Below are positions 1 to 9,895 of a DNA stretch of 64,000 nt, one piece after another. Below the pieces are notes generated by a model. That model ran no database searches. It was not told the origin of the DNA and worked only from the letters and a program-made list of their open reading frames with translations. Origin of the DNA: Linepithema humile (lineage: Eukaryota; Arthropoda; Insecta; Hymenoptera; Formicidae); the NCBI RefSeq assembly GCF_040581485.1, contig NC_090131.1:15829501-15893500 (forward strand), written 5' to 3'. Every line of letters starts with the position of its first letter. Position 1 is the stretch's first letter. A program made the translations under genes and the position numbers.

Positions 1-401
1 GATTTTTAACTATTTAAAATGGGAAAATTGTCACATCATTGATTGTAAAGCAAAAACAATTTGTTATCTTCAAAGTTAAGTGAATGACATCTATTCATTA
101 CAGGAATATTTTTTAAAATGACAAGAATTTGTTACTGACAAATTGCGTTCTATTTTTATGTTATTATGTCACAAATATCCATATCAACCAGTGTATTAAT
201 ATACAAGTATGTACATGTTTGATAATTTTATTTACTACACACGTGCATATTACTTGTTTAAATAAATGATAAACGCTTTTTTATATGTAAGTAACGCTTT
301 TAAACAAGTATTGTAATTTTTATTTATTACATTGTACATATTGCTTTCCTTTATGTTCTCAGCATTTTCGACCAATATACTTACAATTGGATTGATGATA
401 A
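1..401. other. AT-rich flank, nothing recognised
   Basis: AT-rich sequence lying outside the inverted-repeat element that begins at about 402. I see no coding frame, RNA gene or clear repeat. No target-site duplication could be matched between this flank and the sequence just after 5050. Confidence 0.5.
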
Positions 402-875
402 TGCGACGTGAACTAGTCTCGGAATCACGCCAGATCCGAGGGAACACGCCGAATGGAAATCGGTAACCGCGGTACTCCACGATCTTCGAGAGATAGGTAG
501 CTTACGCGGTGTCGGCGGTAAACGCACGACTCGGTAACTCGCGGTATCGGCAATAACTGCACGATTCGGTAACTCGCGGTATCGGCAATAGATGCTCGAT
601 TCGGTAACTCGTGGTACTCCACGCTCGTCGGGAGCAAGGTAACTCGCGAAATCGGCAATAACTGCACGATTCGGTAACTCGCGGTACTCCGCAAAATTCG
701 GGAGCAAGGTAACTCACGCGATATCGGTAACCGGAAATGGGCGCCAGGTGCGAGTAATCGCACCGCGGTATCGGTAACTTCAACAGTTCTCTAAAATGCT
801 CGGCCGCTCCCCGCTCAGTGTATGGCAGAGGGGCGCAGTTCTTTTATTTGGCGTTAGATATCTGGAGTGAGAGGC
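402..875 (+). repeat. Left terminal inverted repeat
   Basis: Reverse-complement partner of 4660-5050. It starts with the unique outer segment (402-495), continues through the 35-bp array, then a GCGCC-containing block (about 735-780), and ends with the motif CGGCCGCTCCCCGCTC at about 802 followed by TATGGCAGAGGGGCG. All these blocks recur inverted on the right. The left arm is longer mainly because it has more 35-bp units. Confidence 0.8.
496..720 (+). repeat. 35-bp tandem repeat array in left arm
   Basis: One 37-bp starting unit (496-532) is followed by units at exact 35-bp spacing starting at 533, 568, 603, 638 and 673, then a partial unit at 708. Each begins GGTAACTCGCGG or a close variant. 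Two unit types occur: one with TATCGGCAATAACTGCACGA, the other with a GTACTCC...CGGGAGCAA body. Confidence 0.85.
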
Positions 876-1640
876 GAACACAAGGACAACTCAATAATTA
901 AGATTTAACAATAATGTATTTCAACGATTTGGTTACAAGGGTTAAAGATGAGTAGATTGTTCGGCCTGAGCCGATACGGCGGAAATAGCTTAATACAGCG
1001 GCAGTAAGGCAATTCGCCCAATAAATTGGTAACAAGAACAAATTTCGGTAACTACATGAAATTTTGGAAACGCGATCACGATAATTCGCAACTGATCCGA
1101 CGATATTCAGCAAAACAAATGACTTGTATTATGACAATCCGACGCGGTCGGTGAAGGCCAAATAAATATGCTTTGAACGACGGTGGCCTAACGGCCAGAA
1201 ATGAGATGTTGCGGAACGGCTATTTTCGCGGGTTTTCACGTTTCTCGCCGAGACGCTAACTTTGCAGTAACAGCGGTCTCGCGAACGTTCCCGAATAAAA
1301 TCCGTCCGCGGACATTCAACCACGGTACTTCCGGTACTGTGATAACGCGACAAAAACGGTAACAAAACGGTATCGTAAGAAAGACGGTAGCAAATAGTCG
1401 GTATCTCCAAAAAAGAAACGGTAACGGAAAGACGGTACGGTAACGAAACGGAACGGCAATCGAAATGGCAACGAGAAAGAGACTGTCGGTGCTGGATTCA
1501 CGCAAGACAAAGAGACTTTTACGCGATATCCGGAGCCGGCTGAACATGCGGTAACTGAACGCCAAAACGCGCTTACGGTATCAAAATTGCGATTAGTCGT
1601 GTGAGAGACACAGAACACAGAGTTTCAGACTCACGCTACC
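876..1640 (+). repeat. Left subterminal region rich in CGGTA
   Basis: Non-coding stretch inside the element. Between about 1316 and 1470 the pentamer CGGTA occurs every 10-20 bases, often as ACGGTAAC. The same motif appears as TACCG, on the opposite strand, in the right half (3480-4480), so the two regions act as degenerate inverted arms. Open frames here are repeat-driven and not believable genes. Confidence 0.6.
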
Positions 1641-2339
1641 AGCCATAACCGGACGGAACTCTACGGCTACCCGAGAGGCGGCTTACATCGAATCGGCGTC
1701 TTCGGCGTCGTTGGGCTGAGTCCTAACGTTGGTCCTCGCACTCTTGCGGCACACCGAACAGTGATTCTTCTCGGCTCTGCACGTTGGTCCTTCTAATTCC
1801 GCGTCGCCTTTTCGCGCATCCTGCCGATTTTCCAAAAAGGGGGGCTCCTGAGAACCGCCCACAGTTTATCCAGAGCGCCCCCCCCCCCCGCTTTCTGTGG
1901 CTTCCTCAAATCATCCGGTTCGGATTGCGTTGATTATTCGATGTTCCCGGAAGAGACTGGTTAGGCTGGCCGGGCCTTACTCCGGTCCTTCCGGGTGCAG
2001 CATCTTCGGAGTCCTCGGTACCGTCTGCAGCCGGGCGAGGTCCGCTGCTGCGTTTCTTTGCGAGCGTGTGGCTAAAACCAAAGCGGAGTTAGTCGATAGG
2101 GCCTGGATGGCGGAGGCGACGGGATCGCGGTACCTGACCTTGTCTGCTGCGGGGTCACTAACACGTGACACCCGTTGATGATCCCCCGGCGTCCGGTCTC
2201 TATGGCGATGCTGAATCTTCGCTCTGAGGCACAAAATACGCAACGCCGCCCGCACGGGGTCTCGCCTTACAACTTAAACGATAATAGAAATACCAAACGG
2301 AAACGACATATAAAACAACGCACGAAAATGGTGGAGTCT
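1641..2339. other. GC-rich interior of the element, no gene recognised
   Basis: This stretch contains a poly-C run at about 1878-1890 and several overlapping frames of fewer than 100 codons on both strands. None shows a DDE, zinc-finger or other known motif. It is most simply the non-coding interior of the inverted-repeat element. Confidence 0.4.
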
Positions 2340-2765
2340 CGCGGGTTGCTCTCTCAACGCGAGGAGCAACTCCAGAACTCTGCTCCCTCGGCCGGGCTAT
2401 CGCCCTTGTGACAACGCTCAAAAGCGTCACGTCACGATAAAAATTAAATTTGTGTTTGCCATTGCAAATAGCTGTCAAAACGAGAGATTAATTATCAATT
2501 ATTTAGAATGCGCCGATAATATTGTTCCATTATTCAAACAACTTTTAGTACTAAAAATTTCCTAAAATAGTAGCGTGTTAATATTGCATGCAACTTTATA
2601 AATTTAAATAAAACTAAATATATAATATTAATTGAAATGTACAAAATAAAATTGTGACGTGACGCGCCCGTCACAAGGGCACTAGCCCGGCCGAAGGGGG
2701 CGTAATTTGGAGTTGCGTCCCCCCGGTCGAGGAGGGAGCGATTTCTCCCGCTTCGACGGGTCTTG
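2340..2765. repeat. Internal inverted repeat around an AT-rich core
   Basis: The left arm (about 2360-2440) reads AGCAACTCC...GGCCGGGCTATCGCCCTTGTGACA...GTCACGTCACG. The right arm (about 2651-2740) carries its reverse complement: GTGACGTGACG...TCACAAGGGCACTAGCCCGGCC...GGAGTTGC. The arms enclose about 200 bp of AT-rich DNA. This could be a small element inserted in the larger one or the remnant fold of the larger palindrome. Its centre (about 2545) does not coincide with the centre of the outer repeats (about 2726). Confidence 0.65.
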
Positions 2766-3480
2766 CGCTTTTATTTAATTGTTATAATCTACCGACAAAC
2801 TTAGGATTTTAGCGTTAGGGTGTATGGCCAATTTATCGTTTTGTGTAACTAACGTCAAGAAGAAGCGAACGCCGTGGGATTTCGAAAGATGACCTCGACA
2901 GTAAAGAGGAAGCCCGGAAAACATACGAAACCAAGGTCATGTATCGAGTCTCGCGTTGAACATTGTCATAGTAGCAATTACCGATCCTCCAATTTTGCAG
3001 GACCGAGGTTACGGAGAAGCCCCGACAAGGTCCAGATAGAGGGAGCACGGCAGTGCAACCGGATGCCGAAAGACGTTGCCGCCATCACCGAGAGTCCAAA
3101 CAGACGGTCGATGTAGCCGCGGCCTGGCCAGCCGGGCAGATCGAACCGGAGGACGGCAAATTCAGAGGCCCTTATTTTGAAGTATCGGCCGTTGGCGAGC
3201 AAAAAGGATAAACAAATGAAGAATAAACAATTGACGAGGTCGGAGCTGTTTACGATCGACAGGCGACTCGAGGAAAAATTATAAACAGAGTGCGCTGACC
3301 GATGCGTGGAGACTCGACATGGGCCAGGGGGATCTCAGAGAAACCACTGTTCGACGAGCCAGCAACCGGGAAGGAGCAGCTTCGGAGGAGGATCCTGACG
3401 AGCGTAGCCGTACCGTCTTTGTAAGGCCATCACCCAGGATAGATATAATTTTGTAATACCGGCCAAAGCGGACGCCTCCG
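2766..3480. other. Interior of the element, no gene recognised
   Basis: Non-coding sequence between the inner inverted repeat and the right CGGTA/TACCG arm. Frames of 70-80 codons exist on both strands but overlap each other and show no recognisable domain. Confidence 0.35.
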
Positions 3481-4520
3481 ACACCTTCAGTTACCGCTGA
3501 AATACCGCGATTACTCTTGATTATCGAAACAAGAAGTGTCGATACCGCTTCCCGTGAATTTCTGAGTCGGAGGTTAGCTGGCCCCGGTTATTGTGTTACC
3601 GTAGCCCTCTTCGAGGCGCTGAGCCGTCGACAGTCCAAACGCTCGTAATCCGAGAAAGACCTATATCGTCACCGTCTCCGTCTTACCGCAGTTATCAGTT
3701 ACCTGTTACCGTATGTTACCATTGTCTTGAGAAGATACCGTTTGATAAAGTTGATAGAGAATTTGAGTCGCGGAATTTGCGTGGAGTGCAGTGCCGTTTT
3801 GCAGCGAGAGTTTGAATTCGACCTTGGGGCGTAACGATCAACTCGTCGCGGAAACTTGAGTGCCTCTATCAAAATTACCGTTGAGATTACCTTTTGCCGA
3901 TTACCGAAATTCATGTATTACCGTTAGTACGGATTTGGCCTTGGAACGTCGTCTCTGGGCGAGATTCCGGATTTACGCCTTTAAAGAAATTGGACGACTC
4001 TGGCAGGACTCCCTCTGTCTCCGTATCTGACGGTGTTATCGTTTTGGGGCTTGTTCTGGAGCGTCGTTTCTTGGCGGAATCTCGGGGGTCGCAGTTTTGG
4101 GAGGAGACTGGAGCGTATCTGGCAAATCTATTACCGTATCGTTTATTGTACCGTTTTTCTGAATATGGTTTTGCGTACCGTTCCGATTGCCACTTCTGAT
4201 TGTCATTTTGCGTTCCGATTATCGTGTTTGAATATCGTTGTATGTAACGTTTTCGGCTACCGTTTTGCGTATCGTTCCCGGAGTATCTTTTGGAGTGCCG
4301 CTTTGACTGCCGATTCTAAGTATCGTTTTGCGTATCATTGCCGATTGTCGTTTTGTGTATCGTTTCCAAATATTGTATTGAGTACCGTTTCGACTGTAGT
4401 CTTCGAGTACCGTTTCTCGAGTGTCGTTCTTGGATACCGTCTAGAGTAACGTCATTGGAAGTATCGTTCTTGGTTATCATTTTGAGTATTGTTTTCTGTG
4501 ACGCCTGTTTGGCAAATATG
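3481..4520 (-). repeat. Right subterminal region rich in TACCG
   Basis: TACCG and TATCG/TACCGTTT-type motifs recur every 10-25 bases, especially between 4130 and 4450, in the opposite orientation to the CGGTA motifs on the left. A 138-codon open frame at 4033-4449 consists of low-complexity repeats such as TYR-rich and FAYR-like strings. I treat it as a by-product of the repeats, not a gene. Confidence 0.6.
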
Positions 4521-4659
4521 ATGTTTTGATTTGCATGCGATACCGACTCTCTTAAAGAGATTCTAAAGCTTGTTCAGCTCTGTTAATTCACGATTCTGTA
4601 ATAATAAGAGTTATTAACTTTTATTATTAAACGTGGTGTTTTTCTGAAGACATCTCCTC

Positions 4660-5050
4660 TCCAAAATCTCCAATAGAAATCAAAAGAACTACGCCCCTCT
4701 GCCATATACCGAGCGGGGAGCGGCCGGACATATTAAAAGAATTATTGAAGTTACCGTTACCATGGTGCGATTATACTTGGCGCCCATTTCTGGATACCGA
4801 TTTCGCGAGTTACCTTGCTCCCGACGTGCGAGGAGTACCGCGAGTAACCGAATCGTGCAGTTATTGCCGATAACGCGAGTTACCGAATCGAGCATTTATT
4901 GCCGACACCGCGAGTTACTGAGTCGTGCATTTACTGCCGACGCCGCGTAAGTTACCTAACTCCCGAAGATCGTGGAGTACCGCGGTTACCGATTTCCATT
5001 GGGCGTGCTCCCTCGGATCTGGCGTGATTCCGAGGCTAGTTTACGTCGCA
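4660..5050 (-). repeat. Right terminal inverted repeat
   Basis: Reverse complement of the left arm. In inverted order it has the CGCCCCTCTGCCATATACCG block, GAGCGGGGAGCGGCCGG, the GGCGCCCATTTCTGG block, about four 35-bp-class units (4790-4965) and the outer segment ending ACGTCGCA at 5050. It is shorter than the left arm because it has fewer repeat units. Confidence 0.8.
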
Positions 5051-5250
5051 AAATATTATAATGTTCTAGTTATTCAATACGTAATATATAATAACGACAG
5101 TTGTCATGTAATCATAAATATTATGATAATAAAAACTATATTTAATAAAATATCTGTTATGAGAAAAATAAAAAAATTTGTTTTAAATAAATTTTATGTA
5201 TTATTTTAGTAATATTAATACCTTCTTTTTAATCTCATTAAAAATATTTC
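5051..5250. other. AT-rich spacer
   Basis: About 200 bp of very AT-rich sequence between the inverted-repeat element and the GPCR duplication. No gene or site recognised. Confidence 0.4.
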
Positions 5251-5996
5251 AGTAGAGCGACAGACTTTTGCGGAAACACACACATCAACGGATATGAGCA
5301 ATATTATAATCAAAATGTTAATCATTTTGGTAAACCAAAAACTTCCAGGAAAAAATAATATTATCATCCAAGTCAGTCGTCTCGACATTCAGTTTTTTGC
5401 AATCGTTAGTGTTTAGCAGTTGAACAATTGAAATCGAGGAATTACTGAGAGTCTGTAACTCCCGTAGGTTTCAGAATTTTTAACAACACTCAGGTAAGTG
5501 AGATAATGCGTAAAACATTTTACCTTAAATGTTTAAAATACTGTATATATATTGTATATATTGTATATTTTATTTTTTTAATAATAAAAAAAAATTATTT
5601 TAGTAAATGTCTTTATAAATAAAATTTATATGCAAAATTTATTGATTTCAATGAATAACATATATAATAATGTTATAACGCTTTTTCAGACGTGCGACGC
5701 AACTTGATTACACCGCTTTTTGCTTTTTATTTCATAATCAATTGTTGCAAACGTTCCATAATCGTACGCAGGATGTTTTCTGAAAATAATTTCGGCAAAG
5801 ATTATTCCAGCATATCTCAACACGAACTAGGTTTGCATGTTTGTAACAACGAAAGAGATCTTGACAAAAGTTTACGAAACATGGCCGAAGATTTTATTTA
5901 TTTCTACAATATACGTTTTATGATGCTTCAGTCACCTGTGAACATAAGTAGAATTGAAAAGTTCCGAGATTTATGTAACGAAGATATTGTAGGCAG
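5251..5996 (+). pseudogene. Truncated tandem copy of the GPCR 5' end
   Basis: This unit repeats 6010-6766 with scattered substitutions. It contains the same non-coding exon ending CAG at 5493, a GTAAGTG donor, a 196-bp intron (5494-5689, the same length as in the intact copy) and the same acceptor CTTTTTCAG. The start codon position is ACG (5697-5699) where the intact gene has ATG, and small length changes shift the frame in the signal-peptide region. From the internal Met at 5773 the frame is open and closely matches the receptor N-terminus (MFSENN...VNISRIEKF...). Homology stops right after GTAGGCAG at 5996 and a stop follows at 6001-6003. No transmembrane segments remain. It is best read as a broken duplicate; use as an alternative upstream promoter or exon is possible but not shown. 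Confidence 0.8.
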
Positions 5997-6009
5997 TTAT
6001 TAATACTTA

Positions 6010-6258
6010 AGTAGAGCTATATGCTCCTGTAGAAATTTACACGTCAACGTATATGAGCAACTTTACAGTCAAAATATTAATCATTTTGGTAAGCCGCAAA
6101 CTTCCAGGAAGAAATAATACCGTCATCCGAGTCAGTCGTCTCGACATTCAGTTTGTTGTAATCGTCAGTGGTTAGCAGTTCAATGATTGTAATCTGGAAA
6201 TTGCTGAGAGTTTGTAACGTCCGTATTCATAGACTTCAGAATTAGTAACGATTCTCTG
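6010..6258 (+). other. Probable 5' untranslated exon of the GPCR
   Basis: Sequence shared with 5251-5493 and ending at a consensus donor, CTG|GTAAGTGAG (intron from 6259). The intron (6259-6454, 196 bp) ends in CTTTTTCAG just upstream of the ATG at 6462. The true transcription start is not visible; the exon start given is only the edge of the duplicated block. Confidence 0.5.
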
Positions 6259-6461
6259 GTAAGTGAGATAGTCCGTAAGACATTTTACTTTAAATGTTTA
6301 AAATACTGTATATATTTTATATATTTCGTATATTTTATTCTTTTAATAATAAAAGAAAATTATTTTAATAAATATATCAATAAATAAAATTTATATGCAA
6401 GATTAATTGATTTCAATAAATATATCATACATTATAATTACAACGCTTTTTCAGACGCGTG

Positions 6462-7628
6462 ATGCAACTTGATTATACCTTTTTGCTTTTCGTTTACATC
6501 TCACAATCAACTGTTGCACACAATCCACAATCATACGCAAGGATGTTTTCTGAAAATAATCTTGGCAAAGATTATTCGAGCATATCTGAACACGAACTAC
6601 TATTGCATGTTTGTAACAACGAAAGAGATCTTGACAAAAGTTTGCGAAACATGGCCGAATATTTTATTCATGTCTACAGTATACGTTTCATGACGCTTCA
6701 GTCACCTGTGAACATAAGTAGAATTGAAAAGTTCCGAGATTTATGTAACGAAAATATTGTAGGCAGACATTTTCCAATCACTGACGTCATATATGAATTT
6801 TATTCTTATTTGGAGCTACATTATGCACTTTATAATAATTATAAGATTTTTAAAACTTCAAGAAAGTACGGTACGCCAATTTTTATTATTCTAGGTTTTT
6901 TAGGAAACTGTTTGTCTGCCAGTGTGCTCTTCCGTAAAAAGATGCGTTCTTTCTCGTCCAACATCTACTTGGGCGTGCTAGCAATATGCGACATAACTTA
7001 TTCGATAATATTACTCATTGAATGGCTCATGTTAATGGATATAGAACCAATAAAAGACGCATACTGGGTAACGTACTTGATAGAGTTTCCGAGATTCTTT
7101 TCCGAGTTCTTGAGCGTGTGGCTTATAGTAGCCTTTACCATCGAGCGATATATTGTTACGAAGTATCCGCTTCTGCGTCGATCTTGGTGCACTGTCAGAC
7201 AAGCAAAAATCGTAGTAATCACGCTGATGGGACTAGCGATTTTGTTCAACATTTTTTATATGTGGACCATGACTTATATAAATGAACTTTTTAAATCAAA
7301 AAATATAAATACTTATATTATATACAAACATCTAAATTTGGACATTCAGACAGGCGCTACAAGTAAAAGGACGATTATGACTACTATTTTAATATTTACT
7401 TTACCTGCTCTCGTGATAGTAATCTGCAATACTCTGATAGGATACCACATTTACCAGCAAAATCGTGTTCGCAAAATGTTGATTGCAGCGTCCGATTCTT
7501 TTAATAAAAGAACGCAGATTTCTAGTGACAAAATGCAGTATAAAATCACAAGAATGCTTATTCTTGTTTCGAGCATATTTGTAATGGTGAAATTACCTAG
7601 ACATTACTTTTTCCTCTTTTGTTTTTAC
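6462..7628 (+). CDS. Class A neuropeptide-type GPCR, FMRFamide-receptor-like, coding exon 1 (residues 1-389)
   Basis: A rhodopsin-family receptor of the plasma membrane, most like insect FMRFamide/myosuppressin-type peptide receptors; the ligand is unknown. The ATG at 6462 is chosen because it lies 8 bases after a CTTTTTCAG acceptor and opens a signal-peptide-like stretch (residues about 1-20). A long extracellular N-terminus follows, with Cys51 and Cys95 and an NIS glycosylation site at 84-86. TM1 (about 137-157) has GFLGN with N149. TM2 has LAICD with D177. TM3 ends in ERY (228-230, the DRY equivalent). TM4 is at about 248-270, TM5 at 305-328 with P315, and TM6 at 362-388 with KLP in place of CWxP. 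The exon ends at a GTACGT donor (7629) in phase 0 and joins 7923. Residue 204, where class A receptors have the TM3 cysteine, is Thr, and the second extracellular loop has no Cys. Naming to subfamily is uncertain. Confidence 0.8.
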
Positions 7629-7922
7629 GTACGTATCAATAATTCATATTAAAATAATAACGATCATAATATATAGTTTATTTACTCTACAAATGCATTT
7701 TCTCTCTGTATATGACAAAAATATATTAATTAATTTTTCTTTAAAAATTTGAATTTTTTTAAATATTGTCCTTTTAATAATTTGTACTGTTTAATTTTTA
7801 CATTATGAATGAAATTATACAATAATTTGTTAAATCTCCGCGTAAAAAAATAGATGCATTGTAATACGATATGTTATTATTAATGGCTATATAAAACAAA
7901 AATAACAATAATAATTTTTCAG

Positions 7923-8102
7923 ATACCTAAATATGGCGATGGGATACCTATGATCATAATATTTCACTTATTGGACACAGCACATTACAGTATAAATTTT
8001 GTTCTCTACTGCGCAACTGGACAAACTTTTCGCAAAGAACTAATCCACATGTTTACAAAACGTACAAATATAAGGAAAAACAAAAATCACGGAGATGTAT
8101 AA
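7923..8102 (+). CDS. GPCR coding exon 2: TM7 and C-tail (residues 390-448)
   Basis: The acceptor TTTTTCAG at 7915-7922 follows a 294-bp intron (7629-7922) and keeps phase 0 with the first coding exon. The exon encodes the third extracellular loop, TM7 and a short basic tail. TM7 contains SINFVLYC, the usual NPxxY position with Phe replacing Pro, followed by GQTFRKEL, typical of helix 8 in invertebrate peptide receptors. The tail is rich in Lys, Arg and Asn and ends at TAA 8100-8102. Joined to the first exon it completes a seven-helix receptor of 448 residues. Confidence 0.8.
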   Translation: MPKYGDGIPMIIIFHLLDTAHYSINFVLYCATGQTFRKELIHMFTKRTNIRKNKNHGDV

Positions 8103-8505
8103 TTATAAGTAACAGTATGTTTGATGTTCAATTATGCAATCATAATAAGGGAATACCATAATTAAACACGGTGTTCTATACTGAAAATAAAATCGATAAA
8201 TTTACAAAATTAGATGTAATAATTACATGATAAATAACAAAAATTTACTAAATATATATAATAAATTTACATAATTTCATATATTTTATTCTATTTACTT
8301 AGTATACTTTCATTATTTATGACGTAATTTTTATATTTTTGTTGTATCAATTTACCGAATTCTTTGACGTGTGCATACTTATATTACATTAATCGGAAAT
8401 TTTTTTATTGTTATATGACTTTTATTATTAAATGTATAAAAGCAAAAATAGAGAAATTTTTTCTCAATTTTATAATACTTTGCATTTTGTTACAGCTTGC
8501 AAGTT
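8103..8505. other. AT-rich spacer after the GPCR
   Basis: Probable 3' untranslated region of the receptor followed by the left boundary of the retroelement. An AATAAA-like signal occurs at about 8186 (AAAATAAAATCG). No LTR or primer-binding site is recognisable before gag. Confidence 0.35.
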
Positions 8506-9309
8506 TACGTCCAATCGACCTTCGTACTCACATATCGATGCGGAACCGAGTGCCAAAGATCAATTTAACTGCTATAGCTGAATTACTTGCTATTTTCGAT
8601 GGTACAACAGGCGACTTCGAGACTTGGAAAAGACAACTGACTGACTATTAAAACGAACATATCGATTAGATGATGAGCATGCAAAGATATTAATTGGTAT
8701 GCGATTGAGAGGAAAAGCGTTAGATTGGTTACATTCTAAGCCTGAATTTATTGAGATATCATTAGAGGCACTATTGATCGAACTAAAGAGTATGTTCCAT
8801 CATCGGTCTAACAGAATGATACTGCGACGAAAGTTTGAAGAGCGAGAATGGAAGAAAGGAGAGACATTTTGCGAGTATGCGTATGAAAAGACAATTCTTG
8901 GTAATCGCATCCCGATTGAAGAAAATGAAATTGTTGAATATATTATCGACGGCATTCCTGATCCAATATTGAGAGATCAAGCACGAGTTAGCGGCCTTAA
9001 GACAAAAAAGTCATTGTTGGAAGCATTCGAAAAAGTCACACTATGGGACAGGAAATATTCTGGAGCGAGAAGCGGCGAATCAAGAGAGAAGACACAATTC
9101 CGCCAAAGGATGGACAAGGATGATAACAGAGGAAAAAACGAGCAGCATAAATCATCACACAAGGGGAAGAAAAATTGCTATAACTGTGGTTTACCCGATC
9201 ATCATGGCAAGGACTGTCCGACTAAGAAAAATGGATCTCAGTGTTTTTAATGCAATGAGCGTGGGCACATTGCGATAAAATGTCCGAAGAGACGAGAGGT
9301 AAAAGACAG
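8506..9309 (+). pseudogene. gag remnant with CCHC zinc knuckles
   Basis: Capsid/nucleocapsid part of the retroelement. A first segment (to 8651) contains FETWKRQL and then shifts frame; the second (about 8650-9250) carries the capsid-like region (KALDWLHSKP, ...GIPDPILRDQAR) and a basic linker. Zinc knuckle 1 is CYNCGLPDHHGKDC, a good CX2CX4HX4C. Knuckle 2 has all ligands (C, C, H, C) but a TAA between its first two cysteines. No start codon for gag can be assigned. Confidence 0.85.
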
Positions 9310-9319
9310 CTGCGTCGCA

Positions 9320-9664
9320 ATGCAGGTAATGCAAACAAAATGTACTAAAGAAGTTGAAATTAATGATCATAAAATCGTTGCTTTAGTTGATACTGAAAGT
9401 GATTTATGTTTAATACGCGCGGATCAATACATTAGACTAGGATCTCCTTTATTAGAATATAAAGAAACTCATTTCCATGGCGTAGGACTAAAAGAAAACG
9501 TAACACTTGGAGAATTTCGTGCAGAATTAACAGTAGACGGACATTCATATCCTATACTTATTCGAGTTGTATCAGATAATGTAATTAATCACAAATTTCT
9601 TATTGGTACTAATTTTTTTAAATACAGTCGAGTTGCATGTCAAAAGCGGAAATATATCAATTAG
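9320..9664 (+). pseudogene. Retroelement aspartic protease, damaged
   Basis: In the same frame as gag. The active-site region reads ALVDTESDLCLI (at about 9380-9415), so the usual DTG triad is DTE. The distal motif FLIGTNFF stands where ILGxDF-like sequence is expected, with Asn for Asp. The frame ends at 9664; homology continues in another frame from about 9603, which marks a frameshift. The protein would not be an active protease. Confidence 0.7.
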
Positions 9665-9890
9665 TCCAGTCAAAGAGATAACTACGAATAATGAATTGCC
9701 CGAAATATTTCAAATAGATCTAGAGTGCGAGAAAATTGATAAAATAAACGTAAAGCATATTCCGGAAAGTAGACACCGATTAGTTCTCGAAAACATTGTT
9801 AATAACTATCATCCTTTAAAAACTAAAGAAACTGATGCTAAGATGACAATAGTCTTAAAAAACGAAGAGCCGGTATATCAGAAAGCCTGA
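9603..9890 (+). pseudogene. Linker between protease and reverse transcriptase
   Basis: Frame-shifted continuation of the polyprotein. It carries a Lys/Glu-rich linker and the start of the conserved pre-RT region (VYQKA then, after a stop, LSPKEREK). Stop TGA lies at about 9888-9890. Confidence 0.6.
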
Positions 9891-9895
9891 TGTTT

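Larger units (their letters stand above)
402..5050. mobile_element. Long inverted-repeat DNA element, foldback-like, non-autonomous
   Basis: The outer edges are inverted copies: TGCGACGTGAACTAGTCTCG at about 402 matches, in reverse complement, CTAGTTTACGTCGCA ending at 5050. The match continues inward for about 470 bp on the left and 390 bp on the right. The arms contain a 35-bp tandem repeat, then regions dense in CGGTA (left, to about 1570) or TACCG (right, from about 3480). The interior is GC-richer than the surroundings and shows only short, overlapping open frames, none resembling a transposase. Long inverted repeats made of internal tandem repeats are known in Foldback and Galileo (P superfamily) elements and in some Mutator-like elements; this one cannot be assigned from sequence alone. 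No target-site duplication was found, so the exact edges could be off by a few bases. Confidence 0.75.

Noticed and set aside
381..783. Overlapping 90-110 codon minus-strand frames
   Set aside because: They read the 35-bp tandem repeat in several phases (ELPNRAVIAD-like strings). 35 is not a multiple of three, so frames rotate through the repeat; no protein is implied.
4033..4449. 138-codon plus-strand frame
   Set aside because: Composed of recurrent TACCG-derived residues in the subterminal repeat; no domain and low complexity.
402..5050. Reading the large palindrome as an assembly artefact
   Set aside because: The arms differ by many substitutions and by repeat number, which a simple assembly mirror would not produce.
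8103..8505. 5' LTR of the retroelement
   Set aside because: No TG...CA-bounded repeat matching sequence after 12373 and no primer-binding site adjacent to gag.
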